Both the position numbers and the translations under genes were made by a program. The notes under the pieces were generated by a model. The model made no database searches and was not told the DNA's origin. It worked only from the letters and a program-made list of their open reading frames with translations. 64,000 nt of DNA from Polaribacter butkevichii (GTDB lineage Bacteria > Bacteroidota > Bacteroidia > Flavobacteriales > Flavobacteriaceae): the NCBI RefSeq assembly GCF_038024105.1, contig NZ_CP150661.1, forward strand, positions 2,313,001-2,377,000, written 5' to 3'. Numbering within the stretch: position 1 is the first letter of the stretch; every line of letters starts with the position of its first letter. This document shows positions 9,158-17,752 of the stretch, piece after piece.

Positions 9158-9880
9158 TTAACTAAAAACGGTTTCTAAAATTTGTAATGATTTCGGTTTC
9201 CTAAAACCATCTAAATGCAACTCGAAATATTGAATTATTATTTTTAATACTATTTGTCTTTCTTGTTTACCAAAAGACACGTTTTCTATTGCATCAAAAT
9301 TGATGTCTAACAGCTTTTTAAATTGATAATAACTGTTTCCAGAAATAATATTTTTATATGGAGTTAAATCTGTAAAACTTCCTTCAACCAAATCAAACCC
9401 TAATTTATCACTTTCAGACAAGTCTGGATAAAAGCCTAAAAAACGAGTTAAATTCAATAAAAATAACAAGTGAAAATTTGAAATTTTATCATGTAGATCT
9501 AACCAGATAAGTCCAGATTCTAAATACTCAAAAAGTTCTTCATTTTTTTCTTCTTCTTTTATCGCATAAGATAAAACTTCAGATAAAAACATAACTACAG
9601 ATTGTTTTACAATATCTTTATAAATGGTTTGATATGGATTAGAAATTTGAACCTCTTTAATAGAATTTAAATTTCCTTTATTGTTATGGCTTGCAACAAT
9701 AATTAACTGTGTTAGAGGTTGAAAATAAGCCGCTTTTAGCCCACCTTTTTTTGCTTTTAAAATTCCTCTAATTAAATACGATTTTACACCTTCTTCTTCC
9801 GTATAACATTTTACTATTAAACTAGAATCGCCATATTTTAAAGAGCTTAAAATAATTGCTTTAGTTGTTACAACTGCCAT
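9158..9880 (-). CDS. recO: DNA repair protein RecO
   Basis: Loads RecA on SSB-coated single strands with RecR (RecFOR recombination). 240 residues: N-terminal OB fold (VTTKAIILSSLKYGDSSLIVKCYTEEEGVKSYLIRGI) followed by the helical C-terminal domain, here without the zinc-binding cysteines found in some orthologues. It starts one nucleotide after the porZ stop, so it is translated from the porZ transcript. This porZ-recO order is common in Flavobacteriia. There is no spacer between its stop codon and that of the convergent SdpI-like gene. Confidence 0.92.
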   Translation of the reverse strand: MAVVTTKAIILSSLKYGDSSLIVKCYTEEEGVKSYLIRGILKAKKGGLKAAYFQPLTQLIIVASHNNKGNLNSIKEVQISNPYQTIYKDIVKQSVVMFLSEVLSYAIKEEEKNEELFEYLESGLIWLDLHDKISNFHLLFLLNLTRFLGFYPDLSESDKLGFDLVEGSFTDLTPYKNIISGNSYYQFKKLLDINFDAIENVSFGKQERQIVLKIIIQYFELHLDGFRKPKSLQILETVFS

Positions 9881-9881
9881 T

Positions 9882-12242
9882 TTAATTTACAATTGCAATT
9901 TTTGTAACCGCTGTTTCAGAAGCATCATCATTAGAAAGTAAAACAATATAAATACCAGAAGCAACTTTGGTACCTGCAAGATTTTTTTTATCCCAAACCA
10001 CTTTTCCTCCTTGTAATTCTTGTCCTTCTACAACATTAGATTCATACACTAAATTGCCTGCAACATCTATTATTTTTACGTTTGTTCCTTTGGGTAAATG
10101 TGTTCCGTTTCTACCATCAATTGTAACTGTCTCATGATTTTTTAATACAGGGTTTGGGTACGCATATACGGCTCCTAAAACATCCCCAAAAGGGGCAACT
10201 TTACTATTGTAAACAACAACACCTTTATTGGTGGCAAAGTATACTTTACCTGTACTATTATCTACCGCTATTTTTACAATTTTATTAGAGGGTAATGGCG
10301 AGTTTTGCATGCTAAAATTAGCCAAAGTTGTTTGTCCATTAGGGTTTGTATAAATAACCCCTCCGTTGTCTGTACCAAACCATTTATTTTCTGCACCATC
10401 AACCACAATAGAATTAATGGTTTGGTCCCCTAAAAGTCTTTCTCCAAAACCTTCATCATTTCCATTAATAACTACTGCATTGGCATTTGGCGTTGCATCA
10501 TCAAAAACTCCAGACGCATTATTATACATTACCAAGCCAGATTTAGTACCCAACCAAACCCTATTATTACCATCAACAGCAACCGTTCTTACATTTATAT
10601 CTGGAAGGTTTCCTAAGTTAGGTGTTGCAATTAGCGCTTTTTTTCTATTTCCGTTTTCATTAAAAACATACACACCGTTTGCTCTAGAGCCATACCAAAG
10701 ACTATTGTTTCTGTCTATAACAATCTCACTTAAACCAAATCCAGCACTAGTTTCTACAGGTTTCATATCAAAACTAGACCATTGACCAGTTGTAGAAAGT
10801 TTCTTTAATTCGTTACCAAAACCAATATTTGTAACCCATAAATTTCCTTGAGCATCAAAAACAGATGTACTAACCCTTACGGTAACCCTATTTGGATCTG
10901 TTGCTTCAATATCTTCTAAAGGACTATTTAAATGATTATAGAATGTTTTAATTTCATCGTTTTCTACCACTAACAAACCTCCTGTAGAAACACTATTAAC
11001 ATCATTTGTATCTCCAAAAGAACTAATATACACTCTATTTTCCGCATTAGGATCTATAGAAACATGGTTTAAATCTATTACAGGAAAATTTGGATTAAAT
11101 TTAGTGTTTATCCAATTTTCTCCATTAAAATGGCTAAACCCTTTTCTATTTTGAATTGGACCGTAGACACTACTATACCCTCCATAAACTACCCAAACAT
11201 TATCATTACTAGCAGCTATAGAAAAGACATCATTAAACAACGGCCCTTCTGGATGCACTTCTTTAAAACTTGTTAATTGACCAGAAGTTGTATTTAAAAT
11301 ACCAAACTCTTTGGTTCCTAAAAAAACGGTATCATTTTCAAAATAGGAAGTATTTAAGGTAAAGTTAGTTTCTGTATTTGCACTAACCCTAAAGATTTCA
11401 TTCATTGTTAAATCTAAAATAATAGCCGTATTATTTAAAGTTAAAGCTAAATTAGCTTCCGATGCTTTTATGGTTGAAATAATATCACCAGCAAATGTTT
11501 GTTTTGGCGTTAACACACTTCCATTTAAACCAAATAATGTGGTGTTTTTTTGGCTACCTACTAAATAATTTTCTACTACGTATAATTGATTGCTTAACAA
11601 TGTAATTTGGGTAAAGTCTCTACCAGAAAACTGCTCTTGCCAATTGTTAAAATCAATCAATAAATTACTGGTTACATCTGCCTTATAAATTCCTCTGTCT
11701 GTAGCTGCGTAAATAAACCCATTAAAAACTTCTGTTTGGTGCACTAATAAAGAGCTAGAGCCATTACCAATAAAATAAGTGTCTCCAAATTCTAATTTAT
11801 CAATATCATAAACAACTATACCAAAAGGGGTTGACAAGTATAAATTGTTATTAAATTCTGTAATATCATTTATACTTTTTTCTCCAAATTGATTAAAACT
11901 TACAATATCCGATGAAATCGTTATTTGCCCGTCATTATCTACAACTTCTACCAATCCATTCTCATAACCAATTACAAGCCTTTTAAAGGCACTGCTATAA
12001 TGAATGGAACTTGTTGTTTCTCCAGACAAACCTTGTACAGAAGACAACTTGTTAAGTTCCTCTGACACTATATCATAGGTAAAAACAGCATTATCTACCA
12101 AGGCATAAATAACATCGTCTACCTTAACAAAATCTTTTACATTGTTATAAGAATAAAAGTCTTCCCAAGAATCGCTATAATCTGTTTGTGCAGAATAGAA
12201 TACTGTAAAAAATAAAATATAGAGTGAAAAGAGTTTTCTCAT
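9882..12242 (-). CDS. porZ: PorZ-like type IX secretion protein (beta-propeller, T9SS sorting domain)
   Basis: Outer-surface component that, in Porphyromonas, helps hand cargo and anionic LPS to the attachment complex. Signal peptide MRKLFSLYILFFTVFYSA; repeated propeller blades of the YncE/two-component-regulator type with 'GNNRVWLGTKSGLVMYN' and 'NNSLWYGSRANGVYVF' repeats; C-terminal T9SS type A sorting domain starting YAYPNPV and ending in a beta strand. The start at 12242 is preferred over the in-frame upstream ATG at 12296 because it begins the signal peptide and because the best promoter box (12261-12268) lies between the two. About 786 residues. Confidence 0.85.
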   Translation of the reverse strand: MRKLFSLYILFFTVFYSAQTDYSDSWEDFYSYNNVKDFVKVDDVIYALVDNAVFTYDIVSEELNKLSSVQGLSGETTSSIHYSSAFKRLVIGYENGLVEVVDNDGQITISSDIVSFNQFGEKSINDITEFNNNLYLSTPFGIVVYDIDKLEFGDTYFIGNGSSSLLVHQTEVFNGFIYAATDRGIYKADVTSNLLIDFNNWQEQFSGRDFTQITLLSNQLYVVENYLVGSQKNTTLFGLNGSVLTPKQTFAGDIISTIKASEANLALTLNNTAIILDLTMNEIFRVSANTETNFTLNTSYFENDTVFLGTKEFGILNTTSGQLTSFKEVHPEGPLFNDVFSIAASNDNVWVVYGGYSSVYGPIQNRKGFSHFNGENWINTKFNPNFPVIDLNHVSIDPNAENRVYISSFGDTNDVNSVSTGGLLVVENDEIKTFYNHLNSPLEDIEATDPNRVTVRVSTSVFDAQGNLWVTNIGFGNELKKLSTTGQWSSFDMKPVETSAGFGLSEIVIDRNNSLWYGSRANGVYVFNENGNRKKALIATPNLGNLPDINVRTVAVDGNNRVWLGTKSGLVMYNNASGVFDDATPNANAVVINGNDEGFGERLLGDQTINSIVVDGAENKWFGTDNGGVIYTNPNGQTTLANFSMQNSPLPSNKIVKIAVDNSTGKVYFATNKGVVVYNSKVAPFGDVLGAVYAYPNPVLKNHETVTIDGRNGTHLPKGTNVKIIDVAGNLVYESNVVEGQELQGGKVVWDKKNLAGTKVASGIYIVLLSNDDASETAVTKIAIVN

Positions 12243-12260
12243 TGTTTTAATTTGATATTT

Positions 12261-12268
12261 CAAAGATA
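12261..12268 (-). promoter_or_regulatory. Putative -7 box of the porZ-recO operon
   Basis: Minus-strand TATCTTTG matches TAnnTTTG and lies 18 nt before the porZ ATG at 12242. It decides the choice of start for porZ. Confidence 0.55.
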
Positions 12269-12405
12269 TTTCTTTTTTATCATAAAACGTAAACATGCCA
12301 CTATTAGTACATGTTTAATTTTATTTTTAAACCAACTCTTTTTTTAATAGCAGCCTAAAAACTAGAGAAAGAATTCTTTTTACATTTCCTTTTAATAAAA
12401 AAAAG

Positions 12406-12413
12406 TACTTTTG
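12406..12413 (+). promoter_or_regulatory. Putative -7 box of the methyltransferase gene
   Basis: TACTTTTG matches TAnnTTTG and lies 75 nt upstream of the ATG at 12489. Confidence 0.5.
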
Positions 12414-12488
12414 TAACAATTAGTATTTTCTTAATAAAAAATTGGCCTTCTAAAGTTCTAAAAAAAGCATATTACATCAAAAAAAAAA

Positions 12489-13466
12489 ATGAAAATAATT
12501 ACTTTAGATGACTTTATAGACACATACTTTAAAGCAGTACAAAGAGGCCATAAATTTTTCTTTTCAAAATTTACGTTTAATAAAGAAAATAGAACTAAAA
12601 GTGCTTTTGATAATACTTCTTTTGTTTCTTCTAACTTTTGGTCTATTCCTAAAATAAGGGAAAGATGGAATTTATTAATTTCTGGTGATAAAAATAAAGA
12701 TTACATCGATTATATATTAGAAGATGTATTAAAAGAAAAAACGAACTTAAGATTGCTTTCTCTTGGTTCTGGAATTTGCAATCCAGAAATTGAATTGGCT
12801 AAAAATAACTCCATTTTTAAAGAAGTTGTTTGTGTAGATATTGCTGATAATCTATTAGAAATTGCAGCAAAAAAAGCAGCAAAAAACAATGTAAAAAATA
12901 TTACGTTTGTTGCTAAAAATATTGACGATTTTGAGTTTAAAGAAAATGATTTTGATATTGTATTCTTTAAATCGTCTTTGCATCATTTCGATAAAATAGA
13001 ATCGCTATTGTCTGGTAGAATAAAAACAGCCTTAAAGCCTAATGGTTTTTTAATAATAAATGAGTTTGTAGGTGCCACAAGGCATCAATTTACTAAAAAC
13101 CAAATAAAAGCAATTAATGAAGCTTTAAATTTAATTCCTAAAAAATTTAGAACACGGTTTAAAAGTAAACTACATAAAAACAAATACAGAGGTGTTGGTG
13201 TGCTTAGAATGATAATGGCAGATCCATCAGAATGTATCGATTCTCAAAGCATTCTTCCGGCCATACACAAACAATATAATATCACTGTAGAAAAACCGTA
13301 CGGTGGAAACTTATTGATGAGTGCATTAAGAGATATTTCTCATCATTTTTTTGATCTAGACTCAGAAAAAGAAAAAGTTTTAAAAAACCTTTTTACCTTA
13401 GAAGATGCTTATTTAAAAACAAATCAATCTGATTTTGTATTTGGAGTTTATAACAATAAAAAATAA
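12489..13466 (+). CDS. Class I SAM-dependent methyltransferase
   Basis: 325 residues with a Rossmann methyltransferase core: motif I LRLLSLGSGICNPEIELA (about residues 90-107), motif II acidic residue in VVCVDIADNLLEIA, and motif IV/V FDIVFFKSSLHHFDKI followed by LKPNGFLIINEFVG. The LHHF motif resembles small-molecule or UbiE-type enzymes, but the substrate is unknown. Monocistronic or co-transcribed with the CYTH gene 48 nt downstream; their functions are not obviously linked. Confidence 0.85.
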   Translation: MKIITLDDFIDTYFKAVQRGHKFFFSKFTFNKENRTKSAFDNTSFVSSNFWSIPKIRERWNLLISGDKNKDYIDYILEDVLKEKTNLRLLSLGSGICNPEIELAKNNSIFKEVVCVDIADNLLEIAAKKAAKNNVKNITFVAKNIDDFEFKENDFDIVFFKSSLHHFDKIESLLSGRIKTALKPNGFLIINEFVGATRHQFTKNQIKAINEALNLIPKKFRTRFKSKLHKNKYRGVGVLRMIMADPSECIDSQSILPAIHKQYNITVEKPYGGNLLMSALRDISHHFFDLDSEKEKVLKNLFTLEDAYLKTNQSDFVFGVYNNKK

Positions 13467-13514
13467 CTTATTTAATTGCTAAAGCTTACTTTAAAGAACT
13501 AATAATTAGAATGT

Positions 13515-13988
13515 ATGAGTGTAGAAATAGAAAGAAAATTTTTAGTAAAAAACGATGATTTTAAAAGTGATAGTTACGCACAAAAAAGCATTAAACAAGG
13601 CTATTTAAATTCTGATAAAAGCAGAACAGTACGCATTAGAATTGCCGACGATAAAGCTTATATAACAATTAAAGGACAATCTAATATTTCTGGCACAACA
13701 CGTTTTGAGTGGGAAAAAGAAATTGACAAAAACGAAGCAGAAAATTTACTTTTATTGTGCGAACCTAGTATTATTGATAAAACCAGGTATTTGATAAAAG
13801 TTGGTCCGCATACTTTTGAGGTTGATGAATTTTATGGTGATAACAAGGGTTTAGTGGTTGCAGAAGTAGAATTAAATTCTGAATCTGAAGAATTTACCAA
13901 ACCAAATTGGCTAGACAAAGAAGTAACTGGTAATGTAAAATACTATAATTCTAGTATTAGCAAAAAACCTTTTAAAGATTGGGCATAA
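13515..13988 (+). CDS. CYTH-domain triphosphate tunnel protein
   Basis: 157 residues that start with the diagnostic ExExK signature (VEIERKFLV), followed by paired Arg/Lys strands (RTVRIRIADDKAYITIKG) and acidic strands (FEVDEFYG, VVAEVELNSE) lining the tunnel. Short bacterial CYTH proteins hydrolyse inorganic triphosphate or related substrates; a few are class IV adenylate cyclases. The length and sequence fit the small triphosphatase type, though activity cannot be assigned. It converges on the hemolysin III gene with only 4 nt between stop codons. Confidence 0.88.
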   Translation: MSVEIERKFLVKNDDFKSDSYAQKSIKQGYLNSDKSRTVRIRIADDKAYITIKGQSNISGTTRFEWEKEIDKNEAENLLLLCEPSIIDKTRYLIKVGPHTFEVDEFYGDNKGLVVAEVELNSESEEFTKPNWLDKEVTGNVKYYNSSISKKPFKDWA

Positions 13989-13992
13989 AAAT

Positions 13993-14631
13993 CTACAAAT
14001 AATAGATTGCCAAAAAATGACTTAAGCTGCCCAACAATACAAACACATGAAAAATAGCATGGTTGTAAGGCATTTTCTTAATAGAATATAAAATGGCGCC
14101 TATTGTATAAAAAACACCTCCTGCAATTAATAAATTAAAACCAAAACTGGTTAACGCACCCATTAAAGGTTTTATAAAAAACACCACTTGCCACCCCATT
14201 AAAAGATACATTGCTGTAGAAAGTTTATCAAACCTTCCTGTAAAAAACAACTTTAAAATAACACCTGTTAAAGCAAAAACCCAAACAGCAATAAACATAT
14301 ACCAACCTAAATTAGAGTGTAAAGCAACCAAACAAAAAGGAGTATAACTACCCGCAATTAGCACATAAATAGCTGCATGATCAAAAATATTTAACCGTCT
14401 TCTTTTCTTCGGATTTTTTGCTGCGTGATAAAACGTAGAAGCTGCGTACAAGATTATTAAACTCATCCCATAAATTACAAAACTAGTAATATTCCAAAAG
14501 TTAGCATATGTACTCGCTTTTATAATTAAAAAAGGAAAAACCAAAATACTTGCAAACAAACCTAAACCATGAGACCAAACATTTAATCGTTCTTCGGTCT
14601 CAGAATATCCATGATTTAATTTTTCGCTCAT
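13993..14631 (-). CDS. Hemolysin III / PAQR-family seven-helix membrane protein
   Basis: 212 residues with seven predicted membrane helices. Family motifs: an early Glu-rich N-terminus (SETEERLNVWSHGLG), the helix AASTFYHAAKNPKKRRRLNIFDHAAIY, and the last-helix YNHAIFHVFVLLGSLSHFLA, whose histidines with the FYH and FDHA residues form the metal site of the PAQR/CREST fold. In bacteria the role is poorly defined; haemolysis is a historical name. Its ATG overlaps the plsC stop by 4 nt (ATGA), so the two are coupled, which suggests a membrane-lipid role. Confidence 0.88.
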   Translation of the reverse strand: MSEKLNHGYSETEERLNVWSHGLGLFASILVFPFLIIKASTYANFWNITSFVIYGMSLIILYAASTFYHAAKNPKKRRRLNIFDHAAIYVLIAGSYTPFCLVALHSNLGWYMFIAVWVFALTGVILKLFFTGRFDKLSTAMYLLMGWQVVFFIKPLMGALTSFGFNLLIAGGVFYTIGAILYSIKKMPYNHAIFHVFVLLGSLSHFLAIYYL

Positions 14632-15401
14632 TTTTTGCTATTTGTGTCTTTCATATATTTTTTATCATTTACCAAATCATTGTAAATAATATCAAATGTT
14701 TTATCTTTTAAAGTATTCATATCACGTATAGACAATCCCGTTGTTGAAATAAACGAATGTTGATGTACTCTAATTGTTCCGATACCTCCTTTAAAAACAT
14801 CCCAAGAAAAAAAACGTTTGCAATCGTAATAAACCTGAGGCACAATTGGCATCTCAAATTCTATTGCCAAACTAAAAGCTCCTTTTTTAAAAGGTGCTAA
14901 AACTACCTCTTCCTCAGGTACTAATCCTTCCGGAAAAATAGCCATACTTACTCCGTTTTGCAGTCTTTTTTTAGCCATTCTATACACCCTTCTTCTACTT
15001 TCTGGGTTTGTTCTATCTACCATAATAACTGCTCTTTTGTAAAAAAAACCAAAAACAGGTATTTTAGCCAACTCGTGTTTACCCACAAAAACAATTGGGT
15101 TTTTACTTAAAACAACCAACACAAACGGGTCCATTAAAGAAGTATGATTGGGACAAAACATATAACTTTTGTTAGGCTCAATTTCTTCATCTAATTGAAT
15201 GTCTAACCGAAAACCCATACCGTAAATAAGTACTTTAGACCAAATTCTAATTAGTTTCCATAATAAGTGATAAGAATCTTCCTTTATTGTAAAAATAAAT
15301 AATAAAGGAGACATTAATATAACCGTTGTAAACATTAAAATGTAGAACCACAAGCGCCAAATTAAAAGAAAAGGAATTTTAATATACTTCACAATATTCA
15401 T
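14628..15401 (-). CDS. plsC: 1-acyl-sn-glycerol-3-phosphate acyltransferase (PlsC family)
   Basis: Transfers an acyl chain to lysophosphatidate in phospholipid synthesis. 257 residues: N-terminal membrane helix (13-36), acyltransferase block I NHTSLMDPF (HxxxxD catalytic pair), block II-like KIPVFGFFYKRAVIMVDR, block III FPEGL and block IV IVPQVYYDC. First gene of a two-gene operon with the hemolysin III-like protein. Several paralogues are common in this phylum, so the exact substrate is not certain. Confidence 0.9.
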   Translation of the reverse strand: MNIVKYIKIPFLLIWRLWFYILMFTTVILMSPLLFIFTIKEDSYHLLWKLIRIWSKVLIYGMGFRLDIQLDEEIEPNKSYMFCPNHTSLMDPFVLVVLSKNPIVFVGKHELAKIPVFGFFYKRAVIMVDRTNPESRRRVYRMAKKRLQNGVSMAIFPEGLVPEEEVVLAPFKKGAFSLAIEFEMPIVPQVYYDCKRFFSWDVFKGGIGTIRVHQHSFISTTGLSIRDMNTLKDKTFDIIYNDLVNDKKYMKDTNSKK

Positions 15402-15504
15402 AAACGTTTAATAGTATCTTTAAGTATCTATCATTAAAAAAGAATAAAAAATGAGACCGCAAAGAGCTCTCTAAAAACAAAAATACTAATATTCTTTTGT
15501 TTGA

Positions 15505-15534
15505 TTGGTTTTCTTAAACAAAACCTTATTTTTG
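15505..15534 (+). promoter_or_regulatory. Promoter of trpS with both -33 and -7 elements
   Basis: TTG at 15505-15507, a 19-nt spacer, then TATTTTTG at 15527-15534. This is the best full match in the window to the Bacteroidota promoter pattern TTG-N19-TAnnTTTG. It leaves a leader of about 90 nt before trpS. Confidence 0.65.
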
Positions 15535-15629
15535 CTATCCGAAATGGTTTTTGTATCTCACTCAAATATTATTTATTTTTTTGATAAGTTTCAGATACCT
15601 TTTTTTAAAAATAAAATAAACACAGCATA

Positions 15630-16598
15630 ATGTCAAGAATTTTAACAGGTGTACAAAGTACAGGAACACCACATTTAGGAAATTTATTAGGAGCTATTTT
15701 ACCTGCTATAGAAATGGCAAATAGCCCAGAAAATGAATCTTTTATATTTATAGCAGATATGCATTCTTTAACACAGATTAAAGATGGAAATCTATTAAGA
15801 GAAAACACTTATAGTGTTGCTGCTACTTGGCTTGCTTGTGGTTTAAATATTGATAAAACACTATTTTACAGACAAAGTGATATACCACAAACTACAGAAT
15901 TAACTTGGTACTTAAGCTGTTTTTTTCCGTACCAAAGGCTAACTTTAGCACATGGTTTTAAAGACAAAGCAGATAGGTTAGGTGATGTAAACGCAGGTTT
16001 ATTTACATACCCAATGTTAATGGCGGCAGATATTTTATTATATGATGCAGAAATTGTTCCTGTAGGTAAAGATCAATTGCAACATTTAGAAATGACAAGA
16101 GATGTTGCCAATAGGTTTAATCATATTGTTGGCGAAACATTGGTACCACCAAAAGCAGAAATTAAAGAAGGCACCAAATTAGTTCCTGGAACTGATGGAG
16201 AAAAAATGAGTAAATCTAGAAATAATATTATCAATATTTTTTTACCAGACAAAAAATTAAGGAAACAAATAATGTCTATTAAAACGGATAGTTTAGGTTT
16301 AGAAGATCCTAAAAATCCTGATACAGATAATGTTTTTGGCTTGTATAAATTATTAGCTTCTGAGGCTCAAATTGCAGAAATGAGAGCTAATTACGAAGGT
16401 GGTAATTATGGTTACGGACACGCTAAACAAGCTTTGTACGAATTGATTTTAGAACAATTTTCTCCTATAAGAGAACGTTACAATCATTTTATGGAAAACA
16501 AGCATGAAATTGATGCTGCTTTAGAAATTGGAGCAGAAAAAGCATCTGAAGTTGCTAAAGGAGTTTTAAAAAGAGTAAGAACCAAAATTGGTTACTAG
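15630..16598 (+). CDS. trpS: Tryptophanyl-tRNA synthetase
   Basis: Charges tRNA-Trp. 322 residues, the usual size of this class I enzyme. HIGH-equivalent motif TGTPHLGNLLGA near residue 13 and KMSKS loop GEKMSKSRNN near residue 190; the tryptophan pocket includes LMAADILLYDAEIVPVGKDQLQH. A 90-nt leader separates a strong promoter from the ATG; I found no Trp-rich leader peptide in it. A bidirectional terminator follows the stop. Confidence 0.97.
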   Translation: MSRILTGVQSTGTPHLGNLLGAILPAIEMANSPENESFIFIADMHSLTQIKDGNLLRENTYSVAATWLACGLNIDKTLFYRQSDIPQTTELTWYLSCFFPYQRLTLAHGFKDKADRLGDVNAGLFTYPMLMAADILLYDAEIVPVGKDQLQHLEMTRDVANRFNHIVGETLVPPKAEIKEGTKLVPGTDGEKMSKSRNNIINIFLPDKKLRKQIMSIKTDSLGLEDPKNPDTDNVFGLYKLLASEAQIAEMRANYEGGNYGYGHAKQALYELILEQFSPIRERYNHFMENKHEIDAALEIGAEKASEVAKGVLKRVRTKIGY

Positions 16599-16604
16599 TA
16601 AAAT

Positions 16605-16654
16605 AAAAGCATAAAAAAAACCGAAAGTAAATTCTTTCGGTTTTTTTATGCTTT
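16605..16654. terminator. Bidirectional terminator between trpS and the DUF4837 gene
   Basis: Inverted repeat of about 20 bp per arm: GC-core CCGAAAG (16621-16627) and CTTTCGG (16634-16640), flanked on one side by A8 and on the other by T7, with outer arms AAAAGCATA / TATGCTTTT also pairing. Serves the convergent genes on both strands. Confidence 0.9.
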
Positions 16655-16662
16655 TATTTCTT

Positions 16663-17646
16663 TTATTTAATCTTCATAGATTTAGCAATAGCCTCTAATT
16701 CAAACAAAAAGGCTCTTTTGTTTACCGAAGGAGCATATGTAAATCCTTCAAAAATAACGAGTCTATTATTTTTCTTATCAACCACGGTATAATTTAAAAA
16801 AGGCCCCGCCATAAAATCGTTTTTTACCTCCCATTTACCACGAGTTTCATAAGCTTTTTTGCCATCTATAACCGCATCAAAAGTAAAAGGTGTATATGCT
16901 TTTTCTGTAATCATGTGCATGGTTTCTGGGTCTGAACCCGGAATGTATTTTTTACCAATTCTATTTCTAACAGCCACAATACTGTCTGCCACTTTTGTTT
17001 CGTCTTCTAAAGGAACAGAATACACTAAAATATTATTACTTCCTGTTTTTGCAATTCCGCTAGATAAATGTTGACGTAACCATAAGAAATCACCTGTATC
17101 ATCTACCGTATTAAAATTCTTGTTGATGGTTAATGAAATTCCTAAATTTTGCAATGTTTTAAATTGAGAATCATCTAATTTATGTTTTGCAAATAAATGC
17201 TGAACCATACTAATATCAGATTCTATAAATGTTTTGATGATTTCTTTTTCGTGCTTTTTAAACATTTTTACAACACCTGCTCTGTCTTTTGCATATACAT
17301 AAACAATTGTTTGTGGTTGAGCGTACACATCCTTTTTTACATAGTATTGCTCTTCGTCACCAACCCCAATAATCATAATATTTCTACCCACTTTCATCAT
17401 GTTTCCAAATCCATTTGGAGCCACTTGAGACACAGATAAAAGAGATTCTGGTTGCGGTAAACCCACCATCAATTCGCCAAAAGAGTTTCTTATTTCTTTA
17501 CCAATATCACCATTCCAATCACTGGCTTTGGTAACTACCATTACTTTGTTTACTTTACCTACAGATGATCGTAGTGTAATTTTTTCATTGCCTCCGCAAG
17601 AAGTTAATAAAAGTACAATTGCAAATAGGGTAAATATATTTTTCAT
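16663..17646 (-). CDS. DUF4837 family lipoprotein
   Basis: 327-residue protein with a lipoprotein signal (MKNIFTLFAIVLLLTSCGG; lipobox TSC). The mature part matches the flavobacterial DUF4837 type (GKVNKVMVVTKASDWNGDIG early; 'GPFLNYTVVDKKNNRLVIFEGF' late). Function unknown. It follows the LysM lytic transglycosylase gene on the same strand, a frequent arrangement in Flavobacteriia, which points to a cell-envelope role as inference. The 106-nt gap to that gene holds no clear hairpin. Confidence 0.8.
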   Translation of the reverse strand: MKNIFTLFAIVLLLTSCGGNEKITLRSSVGKVNKVMVVTKASDWNGDIGKEIRNSFGELMVGLPQPESLLSVSQVAPNGFGNMMKVGRNIMIIGVGDEEQYYVKKDVYAQPQTIVYVYAKDRAGVVKMFKKHEKEIIKTFIESDISMVQHLFAKHKLDDSQFKTLQNLGISLTINKNFNTVDDTGDFLWLRQHLSSGIAKTGSNNILVYSVPLEDETKVADSIVAVRNRIGKKYIPGSDPETMHMITEKAYTPFTFDAVIDGKKAYETRGKWEVKNDFMAGPFLNYTVVDKKNNRLVIFEGFTYAPSVNKRAFLFELEAIAKSMKIK

Positions 17647-17752
17647 AAGTTTAGCTTTTAAATTTCGTTCTAGGTATTTAAACCTAGCACTCCAAATATT
17701 GTTCCATTTTTAAGTTTAATCAAAAGAAACCTTCTTTATTTATAAATAGTAG

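Noticed and set aside
12243..12296. Upstream ATG that would extend the PorZ-like protein by 18 residues
   Set aside because: The promoter box at 12261-12268 lies inside this extension and the signal peptide begins at the ATG at 12242.
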